From the NCBI GenBank assembly GCA_046723355.1, contig JBKOUJ010000035.1, positions 74,461 to 138,460 on the forward strand: a stretch of DNA of 64,000 nt, given 5' to 3'. The position numbers and the translations under genes are program-made. A model generated the notes under the pieces. The model searched no databases. It saw only the letters and a program-made list of their open reading frames with translations, and had not been told where the DNA came from. Positions 42,739-50,487 of the stretch are shown in pieces. Positions within the stretch are counted from its first letter, which is position 1, and each line of letters opens with the position of its first letter. This DNA comes from 13-2-20CM-68-14 sp046723355 (lineage in GTDB: Bacteria > Actinomycetota > Thermoleophilia > Gaiellales > Gaiellaceae).

Positions 42739-43893
42739 GTGGCGAGCGAACGCTCGATCAACGTAGGCGGCGTCCAGGTCGGCGGCGGCGCGCCCGTCGT
42801 GGTGCAGTCGATGACGCTGACGAAGACGCACGACGTCGAGGAAACGACGGCGCAGATCGCCGCCCTCACGTCGGCCGGGTGCGAGATCGTTCGGGTCGCG
42901 GTGCCGAAAGCCGAGGACGCCGACGCGCTTCCGAAGCTTGTGCGGCTCTCGCCGATCCCGGTCATCGCCGACATCCACTTCAACGCCAGCCTGGCGCTGC
43001 GTGCAATCGACGCCGGCGTCGCCGCGGTGCGGATCAACCCCGGCAACATCGGCGGTGCCGACAAGGTCGCCGAGGTCGTCCGGGCGGCCAAGAAGGCGGG
43101 CATCCCGATGCGGATCGGGGCCAACTCGGGCTCGCTTCCGAAGCACCTCGCGGAGTTGGCCCAGAAGGACCAGGCTGAGGCGCTCGTCGAGGCTGCCCTC
43201 GAGGAAGTGCGCCTGCTCGAGAGCCTCGACTACTACGACTTCAAGATCTCGGTCAAGTCGAGCCACGTGCCGACGATGATCCGCGCGTACCGGCTGCTGG
43301 CCTCGAAGGTGCCGTACCCGCTCCATCTCGGCGTCACTGAGGCGGGAACGCCGTACTCGGGGTCGATCAAGAGCGCGGTCGGAATGGGCGCGCTGCTCGT
43401 CGACGGGATCGGCGACACGCTTCGCGTCTCCTTAACCGCCGACCCGGTCGAGGAGGTGCGCACAGGCTTCGAGATCTTGAAGGCGCTGGGCCTACGCGAG
43501 CGCGGCCCGATCATGATCGCGTGCCCGAGCTGCGGGCGCGACAACGTCGGCGTCCAGACCCTCGCCGAGAAGGTCGAGGAGCGCCTGCATGCGTACCCCC
43601 AGCACTTCGAGGTCGCCGTTCTCGGCTGCGCCGTCAACGGACCGGGAGAGGCGGGTGACGCCGACTTCGGCATTGCCGGCGGCCGCGACGTCGGGTTCGT
43701 CTATGCACACGGCCGCGTGCTGAAGAAGGTGTCATCGGAGATCCTCGTCGACGAGCTCTTCCACGAGATCGACAAATGGATCGCCGACGGCATGCACCGC
43801 CCGAAGCGCCTCAAGATGGCGAAGCCGGCGGCGCTGGCCATGGCAGAGGCGTCGTTGATCCCGCTGGAAGAGGCGCCGCGTGACCGCGTTTAG
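42739..43893 (+). CDS. ispG: (E)-4-hydroxy-3-methylbut-2-enyl-diphosphate synthase
   Basis: [4Fe-4S] enzyme of the MEP pathway converting MEcPP to HMBPP. VGGGAPVVVQSMTLTKTHDV at the start, ADIHFNASLALRAI, and the cluster cysteines in IACPSCGRDNVG and LGCAVNGPGEAG. 384 residues. TAAACT (42727-42732) ends 6 nt before the GTG, so besides the operon a leaderless promoter is likely. The stop codon lies inside a bipartite hairpin element, and a diverged copy of the C-terminal codons lies beyond it. Confidence 0.97.
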   Translation: MASERSINVGGVQVGGGAPVVVQSMTLTKTHDVEETTAQIAALTSAGCEIVRVAVPKAEDADALPKLVRLSPIPVIADIHFNASLALRAIDAGVAAVRINPGNIGGADKVAEVVRAAKKAGIPMRIGANSGSLPKHLAELAQKDQAEALVEAALEEVRLLESLDYYDFKISVKSSHVPTMIRAYRLLASKVPYPLHLGVTEAGTPYSGSIKSAVGMGALLVDGIGDTLRVSLTADPVEEVRTGFEILKALGLRERGPIMIACPSCGRDNVGVQTLAEKVEERLHAYPQHFEVAVLGCAVNGPGEAGDADFGIAGGRDVGFVYAHGRVLKKVSSEILVDELFHEIDKWIADGMHRPKRLKMAKPAALAMAEASLIPLEEAPRDRV

Positions 43894-43947
43894 CGGCCGC
43901 CCGAGTGAATCGGGCGGCCTCTTAAGCGACGCCGCGAGCGGCGTCGC
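43891..43947. repeat. Bipartite hairpin element, copy 3 (inverted)
   Basis: Hairpin B GGCCGCCCGA-GTGAA-TCGGGCGGCC (43895-43919), 6-nt spacer, hairpin A GCGACGCCGC-GA-GCGGCGTCGC (43926-43947), both perfect 10-bp stems. 43891-43922 is the exact inverse of 32471-32502. The element contains the ispG stop codon. Confidence 0.78.
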
Positions 43948-43948
43948 A

Positions 43949-44032
43949 GTGGCCGAGGCTTCGCTGATTCCGATCGAGTGCGGGACGCTCGCCGGCTCAT
44001 CCAAACACAAGAGGACGTCGAGCGAGTCCTGA
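43949..44032 (+). pseudogene. Remnant resembling the C-terminus of IspG
   Basis: Directly after the hairpin element the plus strand reads AVAEASLIPIECG, then a short tail to a TGA at 44030-44032. The real IspG tail is AMAEASLIPLEEA. Eleven of the first twelve or so residues agree in kind, but codons differ mostly at third positions. It has no start codon and is in another frame from ispG. It looks like an old or foreign tail displaced by the repeat. Confidence 0.45.
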
Positions 44033-44036
44033 CGGC

Positions 44037-44198
44037 ATGGACGCAACTTTCAGCGGGAACGATCAAGACGACGCGCCGCTGCCGACCTACCTCTGCATCG
44101 TCGAGGTTCAGTCCCGTCCAGGCGCGGTCTTCGGCGTCGATAGCTCTGTAAAGGCGCGCCCGCTCACGTGGCCGAAGGTGCTGTTAGTCCCGACGTGA
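44037..44198 (+). CDS. Possible small protein, 53 residues
   Basis: ATG-initiated ORF ending just before the promoter of the next gene. The product has an acidic start (GNDQDDAPLP) and strands such as TYLCIVEVQS and AVFGVDSSVKARPL. No ribosome binding site or TANNNT box of note. Unrecognised; may be chance. Confidence 0.25.
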   Translation: MDATFSGNDQDDAPLPTYLCIVEVQSRPGAVFGVDSSVKARPLTWPKVLLVPT

Positions 44199-44199
44199 C

Positions 44200-44228
44200 T
44201 TGATCTCCGAGCGCGTCGGGGTTCTAAT
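44200..44228 (+). promoter_or_regulatory. Sigma-70-type promoter of the coiled-coil gene
   Basis: TTGATC (44200-44205), 17-bp spacer, TCTAAT (44223-44228), 12 nt before the ATG at 44241. The expected start site leaves only about 5 nt of leader. Confidence 0.55.
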
Positions 44229-44240
44229 AGCGGCTGACGC

Positions 44241-44984
44241 ATGGCCGCAGAGAAGCGTCAACCCGCCCAGCCGGAGGCCACGCCGCGAACGGCCAAGCCG
44301 GCACCCGAAGAGTTCGACGAGCTTCGGGATCACGTCCCTGCCGACATCCGCAACGTGCGGTTTCCCGTCTCGGTGCGAGGCTACGACCGCGATGCCGTAG
44401 AGACATACGTCAAACGCGTCAACCACGTGATCGCCGAGCTGGAGGTCAGCCGCTCGCCGAGAGCCGCGGTCCGGCACGCGCTCGACCGGGTCGGCAAGCA
44501 GACGGTGGCAGTTCTGCAGGAGGCGCGCGAGTCGGCCGACAAGCTGCTCGAGGCGGCTCGCGATGAGGCCGACGCCGAGAAGGAGCGGGCCAAGGCGGAA
44601 GCCGCGAAGCTCGTGGTGAACGCGAGCGACGAGGCCGACCGGACGAAAGCGGAAGCGGACCAGGTCATGGCGGCGGCGAAGGCCCAGGCGGCGGAGATCG
44701 TCGGAGAGGCTCAGGCCGATGCCGAGAAGCGAAAACAGCAGGCCGACGGGGAAATCACCACAGCCAAGGACAAGGCCGACGCGCGGATGCGCAAGATCCA
44801 GAGCGATACCGAGGCTGTATGGAACGAACGCGGGCACCTGCTCGAGGAGACGCAGGCGATGGCCCAGAAGCTCCAGGAGCTCGCGGCCGGCGCCGCGTCG
44901 CGCCTCGTCGACGATCAGACCGAGCAGCAGACAACGGTCACCGAACCCCAGGCGCGAAAGCGCCCGGCGACGCCGGAACGCTAG
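44241..44984 (+). CDS. DivIVA-like coiled-coil protein
   Basis: A 247-residue protein. Residues 35-70 (DIRNVRFPVSVRGYDRDAVE, then TYVKRVNHVIAELE) match the DivIVA N-terminal region. A very long Ala/Lys/Glu heptad coiled coil runs from about 80 to 215. The ends are Pro/Thr-rich. Second DivIVA-type protein of the window; likely a structural factor of cell poles or division, by family. It has its own promoter and follows ispG. Confidence 0.8.
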   Translation: MAAEKRQPAQPEATPRTAKPAPEEFDELRDHVPADIRNVRFPVSVRGYDRDAVETYVKRVNHVIAELEVSRSPRAAVRHALDRVGKQTVAVLQEARESADKLLEAARDEADAEKERAKAEAAKLVVNASDEADRTKAEADQVMAAAKAQAAEIVGEAQADAEKRKQQADGEITTAKDKADARMRKIQSDTEAVWNERGHLLEETQAMAQKLQELAAGAASRLVDDQTEQQTTVTEPQARKRPATPER

Positions 44985-45706
44985 AGCTGGGCGAAGTAGC
45001 GCTTGCCGGCGAGGGCGCTCGTCGGGTCGACCGATTCAACTAGCCGAGTGGCTGCGCCGACTGCGGCCAGCGCGGACCGCACCTGCGCCTCATCGACTCC
45101 GATCATGCTGATGGGGTGGAGCCGCGCTCTGCGATAGAGCCACTCCTCCGACAGACCGAGCTTGGACAGTGCCCGGAAGAGACGTCTGCGCAGTTGGAGT
45201 CGATATCGCAGCGGCAGCGGCTCGGGAAGCTGGACGACGATTGTCCCGCCGGGGCGAACGATCCGGGCGAATTCGCGGAGGTAATCGAGCACCTCACGCT
45301 CTGACGCCAGATGCTGGAGGACGAAGCTCGAGTAGGCGAAGTCGATCGAGTCGGAGCGGATCTCCGCGAGAAGCGGGTAGCTCTTATGCTCGAAGACGCA
45401 GTTCTTGAAGTCGCGATTGAACTCTTTCGCCAGCCTGATCATCTCGGCCGAGCTGTCGACGCCGTAGCAGAGCTCGAACCGAGTCGAGAGGGCCCGGACG
45501 ATCCGTCCCGCGCCGCAACCGAAATCGAGGGCCGTCGTAAAGCGACCAGGTCGAGCTTCGCGGTGCGAAAAGACAGCTGCAATCTCGTCCGCGCCGCTTG
45601 CAAAGAACGCATCGAGATCCCACCGCCCGTTCCTCGCGTCGTCACGACTGCAGATCGCCCAGAGGGGATCGAGTCGCGCCAACGAGTCCCACACACGATC
45701 CGACAA
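44981..45706 (-). CDS. Class I SAM-dependent methyltransferase
   Basis: A 241-residue methyltransferase: motif I ALDFGCGAGRIVRAL, acidic residue in YGVDSSAEMI, motif IV-like SIDFAYSSFVLQHL, then IVRPGGTIVVQLPEP. The C-terminus is basic and may bind the acceptor, which is unknown. It interrupts an otherwise co-directional core region, overlaps the coiled-coil gene by 4 bp tail to tail, and is bounded by repeats, so it may be an insertion. TTG start, 9 nt after TAACAT on the minus strand (45721-45716). Confidence 0.87.
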   Translation of the reverse strand: MSDRVWDSLARLDPLWAICSRDDARNGRWDLDAFFASGADEIAAVFSHREARPGRFTTALDFGCGAGRIVRALSTRFELCYGVDSSAEMIRLAKEFNRDFKNCVFEHKSYPLLAEIRSDSIDFAYSSFVLQHLASEREVLDYLREFARIVRPGGTIVVQLPEPLPLRYRLQLRRRLFRALSKLGLSEEWLYRRARLHPISMIGVDEAQVRSALAAVGAATRLVESVDPTSALAGKRYFAQL

Positions 45707-45765
45707 GCGACAACCATGTTACGGCCGCTCTGGCTCCCACAAGCTCTGTCCCAAGAGCGGTTGAT

Positions 45766-45794
45766 GGGACAGTCCCCGTTCGGGGACAGTCCCT
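45766..45794. repeat. Paired GGGACAGTCCC palindrome (REPIN-like), copy 2
   Basis: GGGACAGTCCCC (45766-45777), short spacer, GGGGACAGTCCCT (45782-45794), almost identical to 25825-25854. An additional CTGTCCC (about 45746-45752) lies just upstream as a further inverted half. Confidence 0.7.
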
Positions 45795-45825
45795 GAACCT
45801 GCGTCTGTTGGCCGTTGTCGGCGGA

Positions 45826-45911
45826 GGCGGGCTTTGCCCGCCGGAGCCTCAACTGCGCGGGACGCGCGTCATCCCGACGAGGGGGCACACGGGGGAAACC
45901 GGGTTTCCCCC
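45826..45911. repeat. Two perfect hairpins before proS
   Basis: GGCGGGC-TTT-GCCCGCC (45826-45842) and GGGGGAAAC-CGG-GTTTCCCCC (45891-45911). With the palindrome at 45766 they fill the gap between the methyltransferase and proS. The TTT loop recalls hairpin B of the sepF element. Confidence 0.6.
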
Positions 45912-45967
45912 GTGAAGGCGAGCGACGCGACGCCGACCCAGACAACACTTTGCGTAACCTCCGCGCA

Positions 45968-47632
45968 ATGCCGCTCACGCGGGCTTCCAAGCTCTTTCTC
46001 CCGACCCTGCGCGATGCCCCGGCCGAGGCCGAGGCCGTCAGCCATAAGCTGCTCGTGCGCGCCGGGTTCATCCGGCAGGTGGCCGCGGGCCTCTGGTCGT
46101 TCACGCCGCTCGGCTGGCGCGTCCATCGGAAGATCGAGCAGATCATCCGCGAGGAGCTGGCCGTCATCGGGGCCCAGGAGTGGCTGGCGCCTGTGCTTAC
46201 GCCGGCGGAGCTCTGGGAGGCGACCGGACGCTACGCGATCACGGCGCTCTTCAAGCTCGACGACCGCGCCGGACGCCACTACGTCCTGCCGTTGACGCAC
46301 GAGGAGACGTTCGCGTTCCACGCGCGCGAGATCCAGAGCTACAAGGAGCTGCCGCAATCCTGGTACCACTTCCAGACGAAGGACCGCGACGAGCCGCGGC
46401 CTCGCAGCGGGCTCATCCGCGTTCGCGAGTTCATCATGAAGGACGCGTACTCGTTCGACCGGGACGAGGCCGGCCTCGACGAGAGCTTCCGTAAGCACGA
46501 GGGAGCGTACGCGAAGATCTTCGAGCGGTGCGGGCTCGAGTTCCGCGAGGTCGAGGCCGAGTCCGGGATCATGGGCGGCAGCGGCTCGATGGATTTCCTC
46601 GCGCCGGCCGGCTCGGGCGAGAACACGCTCGTGACGTGCGAGAACGGGGATTTCGCCGCCGACGTCGAGGTCGCGCGGACGGTTCCGCGCCCGCCCACCT
46701 TCCCAGAACGGCTCGAGCGGCCTGAGGAAGTCGAGACGCCGGGCGCCACCACGATCGAGGCGCTGGCCGAGCTCCTCTCGATCGACGCGGCGGCGACGTC
46801 GAAGGCGATGCCCGTCGTGAAGGACGACGGGACGCTCGTGCTCGCGCTCGTACGCGGCGACGACCGGCTCGACGATATGAAGATGCTCCCGGCGCTCGGG
46901 TCCGACTTCCGCCCGGCGACCGAGGAGGAGATCCAGACGGCGTTCGGCGCCGACCCGGGATCGATCGGCCCGATCGGCTTCGACGGGGAAGTGATCGCCG
47001 ACGAGACGCTCCGCGAGGGCCAGTACGTCGCGGGCGCGAACCGCACCGGTTTCCACCTTCGCGGGGTCGAGGCAGGGCGGGACTACCAGCCCCGTTTCGC
47101 CGACCTGCGGGCCTCGAAGGAGGGCGATACTTGCCCCCTCTGCGGGGGACATCTCCACTTCCAGACGGCAATCGAGATCGGTCACATCTTCAAGCTCGAG
47201 ACCAAGTACTCCGCGCCGCTCGGAGCGACCTTCCTCGACGAGGACGGGACCGAGAAGCCTCTGGTCATGGGGAGCTATGGGATCGGCCCGGGGCGCGTCC
47301 TCGCGACGATCGTCGAGCAGAGCCACGACGAGCACGGGATCGTCTGGCCTCGATCTGTGGCACCGTACGATGTGCACGTGGTCGCGCTCCCCGGCGTCGA
47401 AGAGCAGGCAACCGAAGCGGCTGCGGCCCTCGACGCCGCGGGCTTCGACGTCCTGCTCGACGAGCGCGACGCGCGCGCAGGCGAGAAGTTCGCCGACGCC
47501 GACTTGATCGGTCTGCCTTTCCGCGTCACGGTCGGCAAGAAGACGCTCGATGACGGTGCCGTCGACGTTCGCGACCGCGCGACGGGCGAGGAGCGAAGGG
47601 TCTCGATCGGGTCCCTCGGAGACGCCTTCTAG
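45968..47632 (+). CDS. proS: Prolyl-tRNA synthetase, bacterial type
   Basis: Charges tRNA-Pro. 554 residues with class II motifs (PLGWRVHRKIEQIIREEL; PLTHEETFAFHAREIQSYKE; VREFIMKDAYSFDRDEAGLD), a YbaK-like editing insertion between about 220 and 390 (TIEALAELLSIDAAATSKAM), MGSYGIGPGRVLATIVEQ, and a C-terminal anticodon domain. Bacterial, not archaeal/eukaryal type. TAACCT (45955-45960) ends 7 nt before the ATG, which rules out the longer upstream reading through the repeat. Confidence 0.97.
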   Translation: MPLTRASKLFLPTLRDAPAEAEAVSHKLLVRAGFIRQVAAGLWSFTPLGWRVHRKIEQIIREELAVIGAQEWLAPVLTPAELWEATGRYAITALFKLDDRAGRHYVLPLTHEETFAFHAREIQSYKELPQSWYHFQTKDRDEPRPRSGLIRVREFIMKDAYSFDRDEAGLDESFRKHEGAYAKIFERCGLEFREVEAESGIMGGSGSMDFLAPAGSGENTLVTCENGDFAADVEVARTVPRPPTFPERLERPEEVETPGATTIEALAELLSIDAAATSKAMPVVKDDGTLVLALVRGDDRLDDMKMLPALGSDFRPATEEEIQTAFGADPGSIGPIGFDGEVIADETLREGQYVAGANRTGFHLRGVEAGRDYQPRFADLRASKEGDTCPLCGGHLHFQTAIEIGHIFKLETKYSAPLGATFLDEDGTEKPLVMGSYGIGPGRVLATIVEQSHDEHGIVWPRSVAPYDVHVVALPGVEEQATEAAAALDAAGFDVLLDERDARAGEKFADADLIGLPFRVTVGKKTLDDGAVDVRDRATGEERRVSIGSLGDAF

Positions 47633-47934
47633 TGCCCCGCCGCAGGCGCAGGTTCAGCGAGGAGGCGTTCGGCCCGACGGTCGAGAGGCTGATGGACGAG
47701 ACCGGTGTCACATACCGCGCCCTCGCGGAGAAGACGAGGCTCTCCGCCGGCTACCTGAACCATCTCGTACACGGCAATCGCCCCGTGCCTTCCGACGACG
47801 TGATCCGAACGCTGGCAAAGGCCCTCAACGTCGAAGCGGAGCACTTCCGCGAGTACCGCCTCCGCGTGATCACCGAGCGCCTCGAGGCGATGCCGGATTT
47901 GATCGACCGGCTCTACAAGCGTCTCGGGAAGTAG
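47632..47934 (+). CDS. XRE-family helix-turn-helix protein
   Basis: A 100-residue DNA-binding protein: basic N-terminus, then a Cro/C1-type HTH (TYRALAEKTRLSAGYLNHLV, HGNRPVPSDDVIRTLAKALN) and a C-terminal helix. GTG overlaps the last base of the proS stop (TAGTG). Target genes unknown. It is the last clear core-side gene before the accessory region. Confidence 0.85.
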   Translation: MPRRRRRFSEEAFGPTVERLMDETGVTYRALAEKTRLSAGYLNHLVHGNRPVPSDDVIRTLAKALNVEAEHFREYRLRVITERLEAMPDLIDRLYKRLGK

Positions 47935-48260
47935 TCCCTCGTACCTTTAGTCGGGGCGCCCGGAGCGGAGTGCAAGCGGCGGGTCGCGCCGGCGTTTTGG
48001 TCGAACTCTTGTAGGAGCCGTGGAGAGCGACGTGGGGCTGCTTGACCACACAAACGTTGGAGCCGCTCGAGGTTCTCAAGATGAACCAGTCCGACGTCGT
48101 TCGTGCTTCCGGATCCGCGGGTAGAGGCAGAAGGGGAGCCGGAGTGTCTCCCCACGTTCTCCCCTAGACGCTCCGGCTCCCGTACTCAGATTCCGCGCGG
48201 GATTCAGCGCAACACGTCGGCGCCCGAATCTTGACGAACTTCTTACGTTCGCCTTGGGGT
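47935..48260. other. Gene-free stretch with a tRNA 3'-end match and a strong 16-bp hairpin
   Basis: No believable gene on either strand. Bases 47950-47964 repeat the 3' end of tRNA-Pro (compare 54027-54041). A near-perfect 16-bp stem (48134-48149 with 48166-48181, one G-T pair) closes a 16-nt C/T-rich loop. No T-run follows, so it is not an obvious terminator. The rest shows nothing I can name. Confidence 0.5.
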
Positions 48261-48602
48261 TTAGGCGCTGCCTTGGCGGCGCTCTTCCGCCTCGGCGACA
48301 CGCTCGGCCTCTCCGAACTTGTCGACGATGAGGTATTCCGGCGTTCGCTTCACGACGTGCTCGATCTGCTCGTCCTCGTGTCCGGGTGCGACCATGAAGC
48401 GGTCGGGCTCCCGATGCGCATCGTTGTATTCGGCGCGGCCGACATAGAGAGTCGTGCCGCAGCCGTCCTCTCCGCACTCGCAGAGAATCTCGAGCCGATC
48501 GTTAGGTCCGCCTCCGAGCTCCTCGCTGACGCGCTCGACCTCGACGTTGACCGACCGGAACATCGCCTCGTTCCGGGAGACGCGCTCCTTTCGAGCATCC
48601 AC
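48261..48602 (-). CDS. CxC-motif small protein, paralogue A
   Basis: A 113-residue acidic protein. RNEAMFRSVNVEVERVSEEL is followed by a Cys-rich site (LEILCECGEDGCGTTLYVGR, three or four possible zinc ligands), EYNDAHREPDRFMVAPGHED, then VVKRTPEYLIVDKFGEAERV. This type is common in uncultured actinobacteria and has no assigned function (from memory). It is the fullest of three related genes in the island (see 48630 and 50488). Confidence 0.75.
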   Translation of the reverse strand: MDARKERVSRNEAMFRSVNVEVERVSEELGGGPNDRLEILCECGEDGCGTTLYVGRAEYNDAHREPDRFMVAPGHEDEQIEHVVKRTPEYLIVDKFGEAERVAEAEERRQGSA

Positions 48603-48629
48603 GGCGGGGAGTCTACGGCCAGACGTGGC

Positions 48630-48905
48630 TCACGTCTCGTGTCCGGTGTAAAGCTTCTCGGCAAGCGCGACGCGGTCATCTTGCTCGAGGATGATTCCGC
48701 CGGACAAGTGATGGCCCGGCTTGATCACGTATTGCTCTGACTGGGCCCGCACGGAGCCGTACTCTTCCAGCGTTAGCTCGAGTCGCGCGAAGCAGCGTAT
48801 GTCGCTGCACTCGCAAACAAACGGGATCGGATCGCTCCACGCCAGCTCGGCCGCCTTGTCGGCGATGCGGTCGTTCGCGTTGCGAAAGACATCCTCGGAC
48901 TCCAT
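48630..48905 (-). CDS. CxC-motif small protein, paralogue B
   Basis: A 91-residue relative of the gene at 48261: DVFRNANDRIADKAAELAWS, PFVCECSDIRCFARLELTLE, EYGSVRAQSEQYVIKPGHH, then a divergent, shorter C-terminus lacking the VVEKFGEA strand. Start ATG. The two genes are 27 bp apart on the same strand, so they probably arose by tandem duplication. Function unknown; zinc binding by the three cysteines is an inference. Confidence 0.72.
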   Translation of the reverse strand: MESEDVFRNANDRIADKAAELAWSDPIPFVCECSDIRCFARLELTLEEYGSVRAQSEQYVIKPGHHLSGGIILEQDDRVALAEKLYTGHET

Positions 48906-48969
48906 GACCCCGCCGGATGTCTCCCCTATTTTCTAGAGCTGACACGCGTGTTCTATCGTCTCGGTAGCC

Positions 48970-49030
48970 GTTCGGCCCCGGAGAGGAGCGACATCGACCT
49001 CGCAGGGCCACGCGCGCACCGTCTTCAAGC
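48970..49030 (+). pseudogene. Fragment duplicated from the gene at 52738
   Basis: About 60 bp match 52714-52777, including a GA-rich would-be ribosome site and the codons for STSQGHARTVFKRE. After that the similarity stops and the frame closes within about 20 codons. It is a truncated copy of the helical-protein gene 3.7 kb away. Confidence 0.55.
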
Positions 49031-49125
49031 GAGAGCGCTCATCCGAATGTAGGCAATGGATGCGTTTGAGGGACTAAAGCCGGGGAACGTCGCGCAGACC
49101 AATCAATCCGAGGAGGGGGGCAGGC

Positions 49126-49413
49126 ATGGCAACAAAGGCACGAGCAGACGACCCTGGCGTTCGCGCGGAAGTCATCGGCGAACGAACAACCGGAGCCCAT
49201 GACGAGACGAAGTGGGCACCGCTGACAACGGAGTTCTGGGCGATGCTGATCGTGATCGTCGCGATCCTGATCGCAGCGGCCGTTTCCGATACGTTCGGTG
49301 ACCGGCGAGCCTGGCTGTACGTCGCGATCGTCGCGACGGGGTACATCGTCAGCCGCGGCCTCGCCAAGGCCGGGACAGATCATCTCCCAGGACTAAGACG
49401 CCGCGTTCGATGA
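49126..49413 (+). CDS. Small two-helix membrane protein
   Basis: A 95-residue protein. A hydrophilic N-terminus (about 35 residues) is followed by two transmembrane helices, FWAMLIVIVAILIAAAVSDT and AWLYVAIVATGYIVSRGLAK, joined by FGDRR, and a basic end. A strong ribosome site (GAGGAGGGG) precedes the ATG, unlike the leaderless core genes. No function known. Confidence 0.72.
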   Translation: MATKARADDPGVRAEVIGERTTGAHDETKWAPLTTEFWAMLIVIVAILIAAAVSDTFGDRRAWLYVAIVATGYIVSRGLAKAGTDHLPGLRRRVR

Positions 49414-49592
49414 GACAAGCGGCGATGGGCAGTTCTCAACGACCACAACGCCGAAAGGGGTCACGGTGACCGAGGAGGAAGAGCAGGACGACGGCAACGA
49501 GGATGGCGGGTCGACACGCTGACTGAGGGAAGGGGGCAGACGGGCCCGCTGGCTCTCTGGACGACGGCGAACCGCGTCGGCCGGGCGACCGG

Positions 49593-49814
49593 CTACCGAG
49601 CCTCAACTCCCTCTCGGGCTCGACTTGGCCTTGGCTCGGCGGCTCGAACTCGAACAAGAACGCGTCCTCGCGCGGGGCCGTCTTCGCTGTTGAGATAGCT
49701 CAGGGCGAACACGGCTGACTCCGCGTTGGGCCTGTTCGTGGTCAGGCCGAGAAAGTGTAAGGCGGCTCCGGCCGTCGGCTGATACCCGCGTACCCAGCCG
49801 GGGATTTGCAGCAT
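49593..49814 (-). pseudogene. Possible decayed gene beside the tRNA fragment
   Basis: From ATG 49814 the frame reads MLQIPGWVRGYQPTAGAAL, FLGLTTNRPNAESAVFALS, YLNSEDG with codon use like the host, then turns Arg-rich. The plausible continuation DAFLFEFEPPSQGQVEPE is in another frame, suggesting an indel near 49675. No family was recognised. Confidence 0.35.
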
Positions 49815-49822
49815 GTTTGTCC

Positions 49823-49869
49823 AGTCGGTGCGCCCGGATTTGAACCGGGGACCTCTTGTCCCCCAGACA
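49823..49869 (-). repeat. Partial tRNA-Pro(GGG), probable attachment-site copy
   Basis: Bases 49830-49869 are identical over 40 nt to 54033-54072 of the intact tRNA-Pro, covering T-arm, variable loop and part of the anticodon arm. The 3' acceptor strand follows with two mismatches. The 5' half is absent and nothing nearby can pair with the acceptor strand, so it is not a working tRNA. Same orientation as the tRNA; 4.2 kb apart. Confidence 0.8.
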
Positions 49870-50172
49870 CCCGCAGCGGTCGGGCGTCGAGTGTCGCCGA
49901 GTGGTCTCAAGTGGACGATCTCCCTGTAAATAACGGCCGGTACACCGCGGATTCGTACTTTCCTCCACACGCTGCTTCCAAGCCGTTTGGGCGCGCTGTG
50001 GGCGCGCCACACGTGCCGGCACGTGCGCCCTTCGCGGCACTTTGTCTCGGACCGCGCGACCTGCCATAGTCGGGCCCATGCTTCGAGCTAGCGGAGCACC
50101 TTTGAACGCTGTACGTTTGCGCCGGCCTGCGGGCTCGGGCTCGGCGCCACCTCACCATCAGAAGGGACTCGC

Positions 50173-50328
50173 ATGGCTGACCGCAGAATCGGTGGGATAT
50201 CTTTGGGCGGGATCGTCGTCATCGTCGGGATCGTCGTCGCGCTCTTCTGGAGCCTCTTGCTTGGAATCATCATCGCGTTGATCGGGCTGATCGCGTTCGG
50301 CGGGTTCGTGCGAGGAAAGTGGTACTGA
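50173..50328 (+). CDS. Short glycine/isoleucine-rich membrane peptide, 51 residues
   Basis: ATG with AGAAGG upstream. After MADRRIGGISL the chain is almost entirely hydrophobic (GIVVIVGIVVALFWSLLLGI, then IIALIGLIAFGGFV) and ends in RGKWY. One long or two short membrane helices. Codon use is regular, which favours a real gene. Function unknown. Confidence 0.68.
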   Translation: MADRRIGGISLGGIVVIVGIVVALFWSLLLGIIIALIGLIAFGGFVRGKWY

Positions 50329-50459
50329 GAGTTCCGGCGTCGGGACCGCGAAGGCGATCGTCGACCAGTTGAACGAGGGACGGCATCGGCGCCTTCGGGT
50401 TTGCCGGACGAGCTCCCCGACCTGGTTGGAGGACGAGAACTAGCGTGCGCTAGGACAAA

Positions 50460-50487
50460 GGGGCCGGGTCGTGCTGCCGCTCGGCCC
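50460..50487. terminator. GC-rich stem-loop between convergent genes
   Basis: GGGGCCGGG pairs with CTCGGCCCC around a 10-nt loop, next to the stop of the truncated CxC gene. No clear T-run; weak evidence as a bidirectional terminator. The rest of 50329-50459 shows nothing I can name, except a CTAGCG-TG-CGCTAG palindrome. Confidence 0.35.

Larger units (their letters stand above)
49414..50172. other. 759-bp stretch without an intact gene, carrying a partial tRNA-Pro
   Basis: Holds a tRNA-Pro 3'-half copy (49823-49869) and a possible decayed minus-strand gene (49593-49814). I see no other supported feature. Apparent long reading frames here are read through the tRNA fragment and have unnatural composition. 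Confidence 0.6.

Noticed and set aside
45815..45967. An N-terminal extension of ProS upstream of 45968
   Set aside because: It reads through two perfect hairpins, has no homology to ProRS, and the TAACCT box points to ATG 45968.
49823..49920. A second tRNA-Pro gene
   Set aside because: Only the 3' half matches; no 5' acceptor strand, D-arm or complete anticodon arm can be formed.
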